The translations under genes were made by a program, and so were the position numbers. From Emiliania huxleyi CCMP1516 (lineage: Eukaryota; Haptophyta; Isochrysidales; Noelaerhabdaceae): a stretch of 64,000 bases of DNA. The notes under the pieces were generated by a model. That model did not search any database, was not told where the DNA came from, and saw only the letters and a program-made list of their open reading frames with translations. Below, one piece after another: positions 19,298-28,055 of the stretch. The stretch's first letter is position 1. Every line of letters starts with the position of its first letter. The stretch covers positions 45,550-109,549 of the forward strand of contig NW_005200911.1 in the NCBI RefSeq assembly GCF_000372725.1, given 5' to 3'.

Positions 19298-20848
19298 TTA
19301 GCGGCCCGCGACAACAACCGTCACCGCACCCGCCAGCGCCGCCAGCGCCAGGTACGGAGACGCGACAAAGGCAGCGGCCCCCGCAAGGAGGAGCAGCAAG
19401 GAGCGGCCGCCCGGTAGCGAGAGGTACGGCCCGTGCAAGATGAGCGCCTCGAGCAGCTTGGCGCGCCGGGCGCCTCCGCCAGAGGCGGCGGCGTGCCGCG
19501 CCGGCACCGGCACCGTCTGGTCGACGTCGAACTTCGCGTGCCGCCACAGCACGGAGCGCGGGAAGGTGAAGGTCTGGAAGGACCACTCGCCGTGGCACAC
19601 ACCGTGGCCCGAAGTGCCGACGCCGCCAAAGGGCAGGCTATGGCACATGTGCTGCAGGACGCAGTCGTTGACGACGGCGGTGCCGCTCTGCACGCGCTGC
19701 AGCAGCGACTCGGCGGCGGCGGTGTCGGCCGTGAAGACGTAGAGCGCGAGCGGCGTCGAGTCGATCCCGCGGATCGTCTCGACCGCCTCGTCGAACGAGT
19801 CGAAGGTGACGACGGGGAGCAGCGGGCCGAAGATCTCTTCGCGGAGGAGCGGCGAGCCGCTCGGAGGCGAGTCGATGAGCGTGAGCGGCATGTACTTTCC
19901 CTCGCGGTCCGGCGGCGCGGAGCCCACCCGCCGCTGCGTGCCGCCGCTCTCGGCGAGCAGCTTCGCCATCCGGTCAAAATGGCCGACGGTGCACATCCGG
20001 CCGAGGTCGGGCGAGGCGTGCGGCTCGTCGCCGAACATGGCTCTCATCTCCGCGGTGAGCGCCGCGACCAGCGCCGTGTGCTGCGAGCGGTCGACCAGCA
20101 CGTAGTCTGGCGCGATGCAGGTCTGGCCGACGTTGAGCGCCTTGGCGTTGACGATCCGCCGCGCCGCCTCGCCGACGTCTGCAGAGCTGAGCACCACCGC
20201 CGGCGCCTTGCCTCCGAGCTCGAGGGCGGTGGGGGTCAGGTGCTCGGCGGCCGCCTTGGCGACGATGCGGCCGACTCGCGGGGAGCCGGTGAAGTAGATG
20301 AAGTCCCACTGCGTCGCGAGCAGCGCCTGCGACACCTCGACGCCTCCCGTGACCACACGGCAGGCCTCGGCTGTGAGGTACGCCGGGATCCGCTTCTCGA
20401 GAAAGGCGGCCGTAGCAGGGGTGAGCTCGCTCGGCTTGAGCAGCGTCGCGTTGCCGGCAGCAATCGCGCCGATGAGCGGCTCGAGGCACAGCATCAGCGG
20501 ATAGTTGTACGGGCCGATGATCAGGCATGCTCCGTATGGCGACCGCCGGACAGCTGCATGCGACGGCTGCATCATGAGGTGCACGGGCTTGGGCTCAGGC
20601 GCGCTCCACCGCTCGAGAGAGGACGCGGCGTCCTTGGCCTCGCGGATGGAGACGGCAACCTCGCCGCCCGCCTCGGCCGCCGGCCGGCCCATGTCGGATG
20701 CGAGGGCAGCCACCGCCTCGTCTTTGTGGTCCTCAAGCATGGCGACGAGGGCAACGAGCTGCGCGCGGCGGAAGGTGAGCGACGAGCAGGCGCCCCGCTC
20801 GAAGCCCTGCTTGAGCGCGTCGCGCAGATCGTTGTAGTTCGTCGGCAT
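19298..20848 (-). CDS. ALDH3: ALDH3-type aldehyde dehydrogenase with hydrophobic C-terminal tail
   Basis: Intact intronless 516-aa ORF. It oxidises fatty or aromatic aldehydes with NAD(P)+. Family motifs are visible in order. GPYNYPLMLCLEPLIGAIAAGN is the class-3 cofactor region. FTGSPRVGRIVAKAAAEH and ELGGKAPAVVL follow (the Glu is the general base). NVGQTCIAPDYVLV contains the catalytic Cys, and EEIFGPLLPVV and LPFGGVGTSGHG come next. After residue ~465 the sequence diverges from soluble ALDH3 into a hydrophobic tail (SLLLLLAGAAAFVASPYLAL, then ALAALAGAVTVVVAGR). This arrangement is known from fatty aldehyde dehydrogenase ALDH3A2, which is tail-anchored in the ER. Tail anchoring here is inference from hydrophobicity. 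Confidence 0.93.
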   Translation of the reverse strand: MPTNYNDLRDALKQGFERGACSSLTFRRAQLVALVAMLEDHKDEAVAALASDMGRPAAEAGGEVAVSIREAKDAASSLERWSAPEPKPVHLMMQPSHAAVRRSPYGACLIIGPYNYPLMLCLEPLIGAIAAGNATLLKPSELTPATAAFLEKRIPAYLTAEACRVVTGGVEVSQALLATQWDFIYFTGSPRVGRIVAKAAAEHLTPTALELGGKAPAVVLSSADVGEAARRIVNAKALNVGQTCIAPDYVLVDRSQHTALVAALTAEMRAMFGDEPHASPDLGRMCTVGHFDRMAKLLAESGGTQRRVGSAPPDREGKYMPLTLIDSPPSGSPLLREEIFGPLLPVVTFDSFDEAVETIRGIDSTPLALYVFTADTAAAESLLQRVQSGTAVVNDCVLQHMCHSLPFGGVGTSGHGVCHGEWSFQTFTFPRSVLWRHAKFDVDQTVPVPARHAAASGGGARRAKLLEALILHGPYLSLPGGRSLLLLLAGAAAFVASPYLALAALAGAVTVVVAGR

Positions 20849-21185
20849 CGAGGGTTTCTCGAAAGAGCAGTGCGGCTCGGTTCGGCGGGAGTCCTTGGCG
20901 ACAGGAAAAGAATTTCTCGGTGGGCTGCGCTGTGAATACGTATTCCACGTATTCCAAAACAGCTCTAGAATGGGTAGTATTTGTATTCAGCGGGGCACGC
21001 GCGGAACGCGCGTGCCGACTGTGTATAAGCTATAAGACTGTACGCGCACGCGCGCGTGCGAGCCGCGCGCGTGCGTGCGCGGCGCGCACCGTACATAAGG
21101 AGGTCCCGCGCGTGGCGTCCGACGTGCTCACAGCAGCGTCCCCACCGCCCACCCCCCCACCGCCCCTGCCGCCGCCGCGCTTGCC
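20849..21185. other. Intergenic region with GGAATACGTATTCC palindrome
   Basis: It contains GAATACGTATTCCACGTATTCC at about 20934-20955, a palindromic motif that reappears at 21466-21480 on the other side of the transposase relic. CG-rich alternating sequence (CGCGCGTGCG) lies at 21040-21090. No gene. Confidence 0.45.
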
Positions 21186-21446
21186 TCACATCTTGAGGTC
21201 CTCCTCGTCCGAGCTGTCCGAGTCGGAGTCGGTGTCCCACTTCTCGACCGCCTGCTTGTAGCCGGCGGTCTGAAGCTTGCCCTTGAGGTGGAGCGCCTCG
21301 TGGCAGTAGACGCGCTTGTCGGCGCGACGGCGTGACCCATTTGCCCGCGCGCCGTCGTCTTGATTGCCCCGTAGACGGACCAGTTGCGCTCGGCCGCCGA
21401 CGCGCAGACCGGCTGCGCGAGCACGCGGCGCGCGACAGCGGAGATG
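21186..21446 (-). pseudogene. hAT-family transposase C-terminal relic
   Basis: Minus-strand peptide RRVLAQPVCASAAERNWSVY (from ~21430) is followed, after a one-base frame change near 21335, by ADKRVYCHEALHLKGKLQTA and the tail GYKQAVEKWDTDSDSDSSDEE. This is the hAT dimerisation region: the S..ERNWS..G.I motif followed by the KLVY....L acidic C-terminus. Only the last ~85 residues are present and they are frameshifted, so it cannot be active. It supports past hAT activity and is a plausible relative of the source that mobilised the two 0.9-kb elements. The palindrome GGAATACGTATTCC lies on both sides (near 20940 and 21467). Confidence 0.75.
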
Positions 21447-21838
21447 TGCTGAGGGGGGGGAGGTGGAATACGTATTCCAAAAACTTTCCCAAAAGCGACG
21501 TATCCGTATAAAATTTTCTTCGCTCCGCGAATTCACAGAGTAGGCAAAACAACTCTCTCTCACAGCAGACAGGCTCGACACAGGTACGAACTGGCGCGTG
21601 CTAGCACTATCACAGGCACACCACCGGAGCCGCCTAAGCGACGATAGTCGACAGGAAAAGAATTGGCGGAACCACCTACTACTACATGCCGAAGGTTCGA
21701 GGGCGACTACTCGCCGCCTGGGTCGCTCGGGGCGCGCGGCTCCGTCGAGGACCGGGCGCGCCCCCTACCCGGCGCGGCGTAGGTCCCACTCTGACGCAAA
21801 GAGGGGAGGCATCACTGTGAGAGTCGTGATTTCTTGTT
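21447..21838. other. Intergenic, includes left half of repeat R1
   Basis: No gene. Positions 21812-21838 (ATCACTGTGAGAGTCGTGAT and on) are a copy of repeat R1 interrupted by the Mutator-like element; the other half resumes at 23180. Confidence 0.5.
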
Positions 21839-23179
21839 GGTCTTCAACTGAGGGAGGGTGTAGAGGATGTAGAGTGTAGAGCGCTGTAGAGCTGTAGAGC
21901 TGTAGAGCGCTGTAGAGCTGTAGAGCTCTACATCCGCCGCGTGACAAACTGCCTGCGTTGTAGAGCGATGTATTGGAGAGGCGCTCTACAACGTGAAATC
22001 TCTTCGTGGACGACGCGGCCATGCCTCGACCGGCTACACCCACAGCTCCATCCTCGTCACCTCGCTCGCGACGCTCTCTCTCCACCAACGGCCTCAATGT
22101 ACTGCTCAGATCGCTAGTCGCCGGCAGGACGACGACCGAATGCGGCGCCTCGCCAGCCTCGTCGCTCCTGACGGCGCCATCCGTGTCTCCCGGCGGAGGC
22201 ATCGCGTTTCGAGCCACAACGGACTGCGCGCTCCGCTTTTCGAACCACCAAAACTCGCTGCACCCAGGTGCCGGTCGGTGCCGGTGCAGGTGCAACAAGT
22301 TTGCGCCCGGCCCTCTAGCGCCGCGCGCTGGCCCCGGCTGCGTCCCCGCGTGGCCTGCCCGATGGCGTGGCGCCCGCCCTCCACCCACCTCCCCGCGCGG
22401 GGCCGCTCCGGGGCGACCCGGGCGCCCTCCGACCAAACTGCCACACTACTATCATACTTACAACAAACTCTACATCATGCACGGTCGCTCTCCGACATGA
22501 GGCGCGTTGCACTTGCCAGTGCTGCCCTGGCCTTCTGTCTGCCCGCCCAATGGGTGGGAGGTGCCTTTGCTGCTGTGGCATGCCTCACGGCTGCGACTGG
22601 CCGGCGCCTCGGCGCGTCAGCTCGGCTCGGCGTAGCGATAGTGGCCAGCGCAACTCGCCTGGACTCAACGCTCAGCCAGGAGCTCCCGTACGCGCTGGCG
22701 CGAGTCATGGCGCAGGCAACGCGTCTGAATGCTCGCCTCGCCTCGCGCAAATGCAACCGTCCTCGCAGCCGACAGTCCACCGCCTGAAGCACAGCGACGA
22801 ATGCGGCACCGGCGACGCATGAGCTGCTCCATGGCAGGCTGGTCATGACGCAGTTGTAGGGTGTTGTGTGTCGTCAGAGTGACTCTCTGTGAGTCAGGGA
22901 TAGTCAGGGCCGTCCATCAGAGCTCCAGTAAGCTCGGAGACACCCCATTGTGCGACTCGACCTCTTTGAGTCACTGCCTTCCCGGCGGTTTGGCTGTAGA
23001 GCCTCTACAACAAACTCTACAGCAAAATCGCGCTCTACATCGCTCTACAACGCAGGCAGTTCGTCACGCGGCGGATGTAGAGCTCTACAGCTCTACAGCG
23101 CTCCAGAGCGCTCTACATCTCTACAGCTCTACAGCGCTCTACACTCTACATCCTCTACACCCTCCCTCAGGGTCTTCAA
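21839..23179. mobile_element. Mutator-like element with ~125-bp TIRs and 9-bp target duplication
   Basis: The element runs 21848-23170 (1323 bp). The perfect 9-bp duplication GGTCTTCAA is at 21839-21847 and 23171-23179. The TIRs (about 21848-21975 and 23040-23170) begin CTGAGGGAGGGTGTAGAGG and consist largely of TGTAGAGC-type subrepeats followed by ACATCCGCCGCGTGAC. Long TIRs with a 9-bp duplication are diagnostic of the Mutator superfamily. The interior has no transposase. About 450 bases of it (about 22005-22470) recur in inverted orientation at 52105-52575, so this may be a non-autonomous MULE carrying a captured or nested repeat. The uninterrupted R1 copy at 1850-1900 represents the empty site. 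Confidence 0.88.
22005..22470. repeat. Internal segment shared with 52.1-52.6 kb
   Basis: Sequence from GGACGACGCGGCCATGCCTC to TGCCACACTACTATCATA matches the reverse complement of about 52575-52105 at roughly 90% or more. The translated shadows (GHASTGYTHSSILVTSL, PLFEPPKLAAPRCR) are shared but frames break between copies. Whether it belongs to the MULE family or to a separate element nested in it is unclear. Confidence 0.75.
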
Positions 23180-23944
23180 AAATCTCTCTCGGTCGACAGC
23201 CCAATCCATCAACTACATTCATCTTCTGGTGCTTGGCCCCGTGCAACAGCGGTCCGGCAGGCTGCCCCCAAGCCCCAAGGGCCCCCGGGCCGTTATGCTT
23301 AGGCACAGCTTCGGCGATGGCAGCCCCTCTGCGGGGTGTTGCATAGGCAGGGAGTCCCCCCCCGCTGTGGTCTCCTCCTTCCCATTTTTTCTTTTCTTTT
23401 GAGAGCAGAACGCCGGGTTTGTCTTGTATGTGCATGTGGGGCGTGCCGTGTGTCAGTGAGGGGTGGCGGAGGGCGGGGGTGCGCAAGGTCGGAGGCTCAA
23501 CCATTCGTCGGCTCTCGGGGTTGGAGACGGGGAAGGGGGGGTCTGGACGGTCGGCGAGGGGGTCGTAGCAGGCTGGGCGTACGGGGTAGCCGCCACTTTC
23601 CTGCCTCACAAGGGCGGGGCTGTCCCGGAAAGTGAGAAACGCCGGGCAGCGTGGTGCACAAATTCAACCTCCCATTCGCGTTTGTCTCCTTCCTTTCCTC
23701 GGGCTGTTCCATCTCCCCATCTGTTGTTGGCAAATCAAGACACAAGAGCTCACACAGAATCACAGCGGGAGGAAAGCGGCGAGTCGCAATTCCTGGGGTC
23801 CTTGTGGCGGGCCACCCTGTCCAGAGAGGCATGGATGCCAATCTGGGGTCTCTCGACCGAGTCTATGAGTCCCTCCCGGTGGTGGCAAGGTTGAGCAACC
23901 AAGCAAGTGACGGAGATGGTGCGGGGGTACGGGTGTTCCAGGGG
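23180..23944. other. Intergenic region without a supported gene
   Basis: It starts with the right half of the interrupted R1 repeat (AAATCTCTCTC). The rest is ordinary GC-rich sequence with open frames that share no features of real proteins, and a homopurine/homopyrimidine stretch at 23375-23400 (CCCATTTTTTCTTTTCTTTT). Confidence 0.45.
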
Positions 23945-23945
23945 G

Positions 23946-24156
23946 GTCACGACACGCACCGACCCTTCAGCTGGCTGGAGTTTCACGACACGCACCGACC
24001 CTTCAGCTGGCTGGAGTTTCACGACACGCACCGACCCTTCAGCTGGCTGGAGTTTCACGACACGCACCGACCCTTCAGCTGGCTGGAGTTTCACGACACG
24101 CACCGACCCTTCAGCTGGCTGGAGTTTCACGACACGCACCGACCCTTCAGCTGCCG
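23946..24156 (+). repeat. 36-bp minisatellite, about 5.8 units
   Basis: The unit beginning CACGACACGCACCGACCCTT and ending GGCTGGAGTTT repeats with a 36-bp period and almost no divergence. Because 36 is a multiple of three, all frames look like repetitive proteins; none is real. The array ends about 34 bases before the ATG of the DUF3119 gene and may lie in its promoter or 5' UTR. Confidence 0.9.
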
Positions 24157-24189
24157 GTTTTTAATTCTTCTCCGCGGTGAACCGACTCC

Positions 24190-25083
24190 ATGCTCCTCTC
24201 GCTCACGACCACCTGCTGCTCCGGCCTGCTGCGCCCGATCTCGCCGCCGCAGGTGATGGCGCACCACGTCCACTCCGCCGTGATGACGCCGGATCTGCAC
24301 CAGTCCGCCGCATCGTTGCACCGCGCCGCTCGATCGCCTGCGTCCATGTCGGCCGGTGGCGGTGTCGTGCCCAGCGCAGACTACAAGCTCGCGGCGGTCT
24401 TCCTTTCGTTCGGCCTGGCGGTGCTCTTCGTGCCGTGGCTCGTGGGCTCCCTCACTCTTCTGCTCGGGATTCTCTTCCTCGTGCAGACGGCTCGTGTCAG
24501 GTTTGTCTTTGACGACGAGGCGTTCGAGGTCAAGGCCAAAGAGATTGATGCGCTGTTTGAGGACGACTCGCAGCTCATCTCCTCGGGCGAAAACTTTGCC
24601 GTCGGCGGTGAGAACCGCTGGGCGTACTCGTCCTTTGTCAACTGGTGCGCTGCCGCCTCCGCCACCGGCCGCCACGCCTCCACCACCGCCTCCAATGCCG
24701 CCAGGCTGACCACGCCAGGTCACCACAGCACGTCCCTTGGGCCAGGGACTTTTTCCCCTCCGAGGACTTGCCCGTGCTGGTCTACTTCAAGGAGACGCAG
24801 ACGCCGCAGGACAAGTGGGACGTCGGGCCGGGCAAGTGGGCTAACTCGGAGGAGGCCAAGGCCAAGGGGGCGGTCCCGGGCCAGGCGCCGCGCCGACCCT
24901 CCCTCGCCCCACCAGTGCCTCCGACCAACCGCGCCGCCACCGCCGCCCTCGTCGCTCTCGCGGCCGACGTCGACAGGGCTCGCAGCCCCCTCGCCGCCCT
25001 CGCAGGTGCACTTCTTCCCGTGCATCGCGAGCGCCGCACAGCTCAAGGAGCAGTTCGAGGCGCGGGGCTGCGCCAAGCTCTGA
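24190..25083 (+). CDS. DUF3119-family plastid membrane protein
   Basis: DUF3119 proteins occur in cyanobacteria and plastids; their function is unknown to me. Exons are 24190-24644, 24746-24884 and 25006-25083 with consistent phases (224 aa including the leader). The introns are 24645-24745 (GT-AG) and 24885-25005 (GC-AG). The first ~55 residues (MLLSLTTTCCSGLLRPISPP and on) are a likely bipartite plastid leader. Two closely spaced hydrophobic segments follow (LAAVFLSFGLAVLFVPWLV and SLTLLLGILFLVQ). Then comes the family hallmark SSGENFAVGGENRWAYSSFV joined to NWDFFPSEDLPVLVYFKETQ and WDVGPGKWANSEEAKAKGAV. The last exon gives VHFFPCIASAAQLKEQF and ends GCAKL. The exon 2/intron 2 junction was copied into an intron of the next gene (28944-29043). 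Confidence 0.85.
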   Translation: MLLSLTTTCCSGLLRPISPPQVMAHHVHSAVMTPDLHQSAASLHRAARSPASMSAGGGVVPSADYKLAAVFLSFGLAVLFVPWLVGSLTLLLGILFLVQTARVRFVFDDEAFEVKAKEIDALFEDDSQLISSGENFAVGGENRWAYSSFVNWCAAASATGRHASTTASNAARLTTPGHHSTSLGPGTFSPPRTCPCWSTSRRRRRRRTSGTSGRASGLTRRRPRPRGRSRARRRADPPSPHQCLRPTAPPPPPSSLSRPTSTGLAAPSPPSQVHFFPCIASAAQLKEQFEARGCAKL

Positions 25084-25326
25084 GGACGGCGTGTGTGCCG
25101 AGCGCGGGCGGTTCTGGGCACAGCGGAGCCGCAGGCGCCCGCCAGGCGCGGTGAGCGAGTCGCCAAGGCCAGAGATCTGAGGCCGGAGTTTTATTGTCGG
25201 CCCGGGGGCCGCGATTTGTGTTTTTGTTGCGATTTGTTGGGTGGAGGGACAACCATGTTACCATGTGATCATGTGGGAGGGCACGGTTTCCTTACGTTAC
25301 ATGCAGTACGCGCGCCGCAGTGCGTA
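25084..25326. other. Short intergenic stretch
   Basis: 3' region of the DUF3119 gene; includes TGTGTTTTTGTTGCGATTTG at 25217-25236. No gene. Confidence 0.4.
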
Positions 25327-25560
25327 AAAGAAAGAAAGAAAACAGACAACCCAAGGGAGGGATGGGAGGACGGCGCGCCGCCACCACACAGGGATTTTAA
25401 GGAGAGGTGTGTGGTGCGCTAGCCGTCGCCCACCCTAGGGAGTCTGCCTCTCTTCCTATCTCTCTTCGCAGTCTCTCGCCGATTCTCGCTGCAATCTTCA
25501 TGCCACCTCGCGGTCGTCCCACTCTCGTCGTTCTCTCCCTTGTCATTTCCTCCTCTGTGC
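25327..25560 (-). mobile_element. 5'-truncated copy of retroelement-like repeat T1
   Basis: The reverse complement matches 44165-44398 with few differences. It covers the last ~45 codons (GRPRGGMKVAARIGERLRRE region), the stop, the 3' UTR (ACCACACACCTCTCCTTAAA) and the TTTC-repeat tail (here GAAAGAAAG at 25328-25340). A constant 3' end with a simple-repeat tail and variable 5' truncation is what non-LTR retrotransposition leaves. Confidence 0.75.
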
Positions 25561-25651
25561 GTGGTGTGTGCGCGCGACCCTGCCAATTTCTTTTTTGTTC
25601 CGGTCCCGTCCTCCATGCTAGGAGATGTGTAACACTGACTGACTAGTGCCA

Positions 25652-25696
25652 GTGCAGTCCAAAGAAAGAAAGAAAAGAGAAAACCCAACGGAGGGA
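25652..25696 (-). mobile_element. Short second copy of the T1 3' tail
   Basis: AAAGAAAGAAAGAAAAGAGA followed by AACCCAACGGAGGGATGGGAG resembles the reverse complement of the T1 tail and distal 3' UTR. Only about 45 bases are retained, consistent with an extreme 5' truncation or a decayed copy. Confidence 0.5.
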
Positions 25697-25837
25697 TGGG
25701 AGTGCAGTCCCGCCCGCATGATTTTGGCGGAAAAATTCTTTCGCACTGGCTCGCGCCTTTCGGCTGTGGTGCATCCCGCTGGTTTTCCTGCTCGCTCCTC
25801 GGCCGGGCTCGACGCTGCGCCTGCGACGCTGCCAGCG

Positions 25838-28022
25838 ATGCACCCACTCTCCAACTCCTCTCCCGACGCAATCGCCGCGTGGCTGCGCGCGCACACGCCA
25901 TCGGACTGGGCAGAGGAGGTCGCTTCCTATGCCCACCAGCACGCCGTCTCGGGTGCGACACTCTGTGAAGCGCTCAAGGCGCCCGACCCCACCGCAGCGC
26001 TCGGCGAGGCGCTCGGACAGACCAAGTTTGGGAGGAAGCGCAAGCTCAAGCTTCTGCTCGACGAGCACGCCGCCGTTCCCGCCGCACCCGCCGCCGCGTC
26101 CGCACCCGCGCCCGCCGAGTTGTCTGCTGCGGCTGCACCCGCCGCCGCCGCCTCCTCTTCTGCCGCCGCGTCCGCCTCCGATGTCGCGGACAAGGACGTT
26201 GATATGGAGGCGTGCGAGGAGCAGCTTCGCGCCGAGTGCTGGGCCCTCGGCACCATCAAGTGGTGCGGCGATAAGTTGGCAAAGACACTGCACAGCACCG
26301 ACTGGGCGAGCGCCGAGGTGCGCAGCGCGCGGCTTGCTGAGCTGGAGAGGCGGCGCGAGGAGGCGGCGCTGCCGGGTGTGTCGGTGGTGGTGGTCGGCAA
26401 CACGGGCGCCGGCAAGTCCACCCTCCTCAACGCGCTGCTCGACGAGACGCGCGCGCTTGCCACCGAACGCGGATGCGCGCCCGAGAGACCCTTCCTGCAG
26501 CCCTCCCGGACACCCTGCAGGCGAGTGCTGCCCACGAACGGGATGCGCGCGTGCACGGCGGCGCTGATCGAGCTGCGGCACGAGGAGAGCGAGAAGGCGG
26601 CGCCAGAGTACCGCGGCGAGGTCGAGTTCCTCTCGCAGGCTGAGTGGGACAAGGAGCGCCTCCCTCGCCACACTCTCCTCGCCACACACCCCCCAGACAA
26701 CCCCTCGCACTCCTACACACTCCCTCTCGCGGGCCTCGCGGCCCTGCCGGACGGCCTTGCCGGCGGAGCACGTCCTCACGCCTCCGGCCGCAAGCAGGAG
26801 CTCACCGACCTGCTCGACGACCTCACGCCCAACGATGGGCCGAACGAGGGCCGCGTCGCCGTCTCGGAGGTCTCCGCAGACTCGCCGACCTACGCCTCGG
26901 GGGGGGCCCATCCTCCTCCCCCTCCCCCTTTCCCCGCCAGGCCCCTCCCCTCCAGGCCCCCCCCCTCCCCCCTCCCCCTCCCCCCCCCCCCCCCTCTCCG
27001 CCCCCTCTCTCCGCCCCTCCCCCTCCCGCTGCGGGCCCAGCCCTCGAGCCGCCCCCGACACGCCCTCGCCCTGCAGGTGCCGCCTCTACGCCCTCTACGG
27101 CGACACCTTCAAGAACTCGCGCGTCCAGACGGGCGAGAAGGGGCCCGACGGGCGGAACCTCTACCGCTACCCCACCCTCGAGTCGCTGACCTCAAAGCTC
27201 AAGGCGCCTCCCCCTCTCTCGCCACTCGGACACTCACGACCCTCTCCCTCCCCCCCCCCCCCTCCACCGCCCCTTCCTCGCAGAGGTCAGGGCTTGTCCC
27301 ACCCCCTCAGCAGAGGCAGAGTGTAGCGGTAAAGGCAGAGGCTAGAGGTCAGAGGTGTGCCCTCCCTTGCCAGGCGGCGCGCGGCCGCACGCACGCCCTC
27401 GGGACCGTCAAGGCGGTGACGGCGCCGGACGCCAAGGCCTTCCGCCGCCAGCTCGAGGCCTTTATGGACTCGACTTCGGACCTCGTCAACTGCAGAGGCC
27501 GCTGTGCGCCCGACCGCTTCGGGCGGCCGCAGTGCTTCTGCGGCAACTACTGGCCGATCGTCAAGCAGGTGCGGGCGTGGTCTCGCATGTTAGTTAATCA
27601 TTAATTAATTAACGAATCAAGTTAATTACTAAGGTGCGGGCGTGGTCTCGCAAGTGGCGCGTCCTCGCGACGGGCGCCGTCCTCGTCGACGCGCCGGGCG
27701 CGCGCACGCGGCGAGCCCCTCTCTCTGCGCGGCGCGGTCTGGGCGAGGCGGGGAGGGTGCGGCGCGTAGGCGTGCACGACGACAACTCTGCACGCGACGC
27801 CGTCGTCAAGCGCAAGATCAAGGAGGCGGACGCCGTCTGGATCGTCTCCAACATCGTGCGCGCCGTCAACGACAAGACTGCAAAGGACCTCCTCGGAGAG
27901 CACTTCCGGAGGCAGCTGCTGATGGACGGGCAGTTCGGCGCCCTCGCCTTCGTCGCCACGCAGGCACACCCAGACCACCCCACACGCGCGCACGCACACG
28001 CGCACACGCACACGCACACACG

Positions 28023-28055
<33 letters not shown>

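Noticed and set aside
19433-20935. 500-aa plus-strand ORF opposite the aldehyde dehydrogenase
   Set aside because: The minus strand has an intact ALDH3 with every catalytic motif; the plus frame is a shadow.
23651-24256. Repetitive-protein ORFs (HDTHRPFSWLEF repeats) at the minisatellite
   Set aside because: A 36-bp period keeps all frames open; translation in any frame gives a repeat, with no start or domain support.
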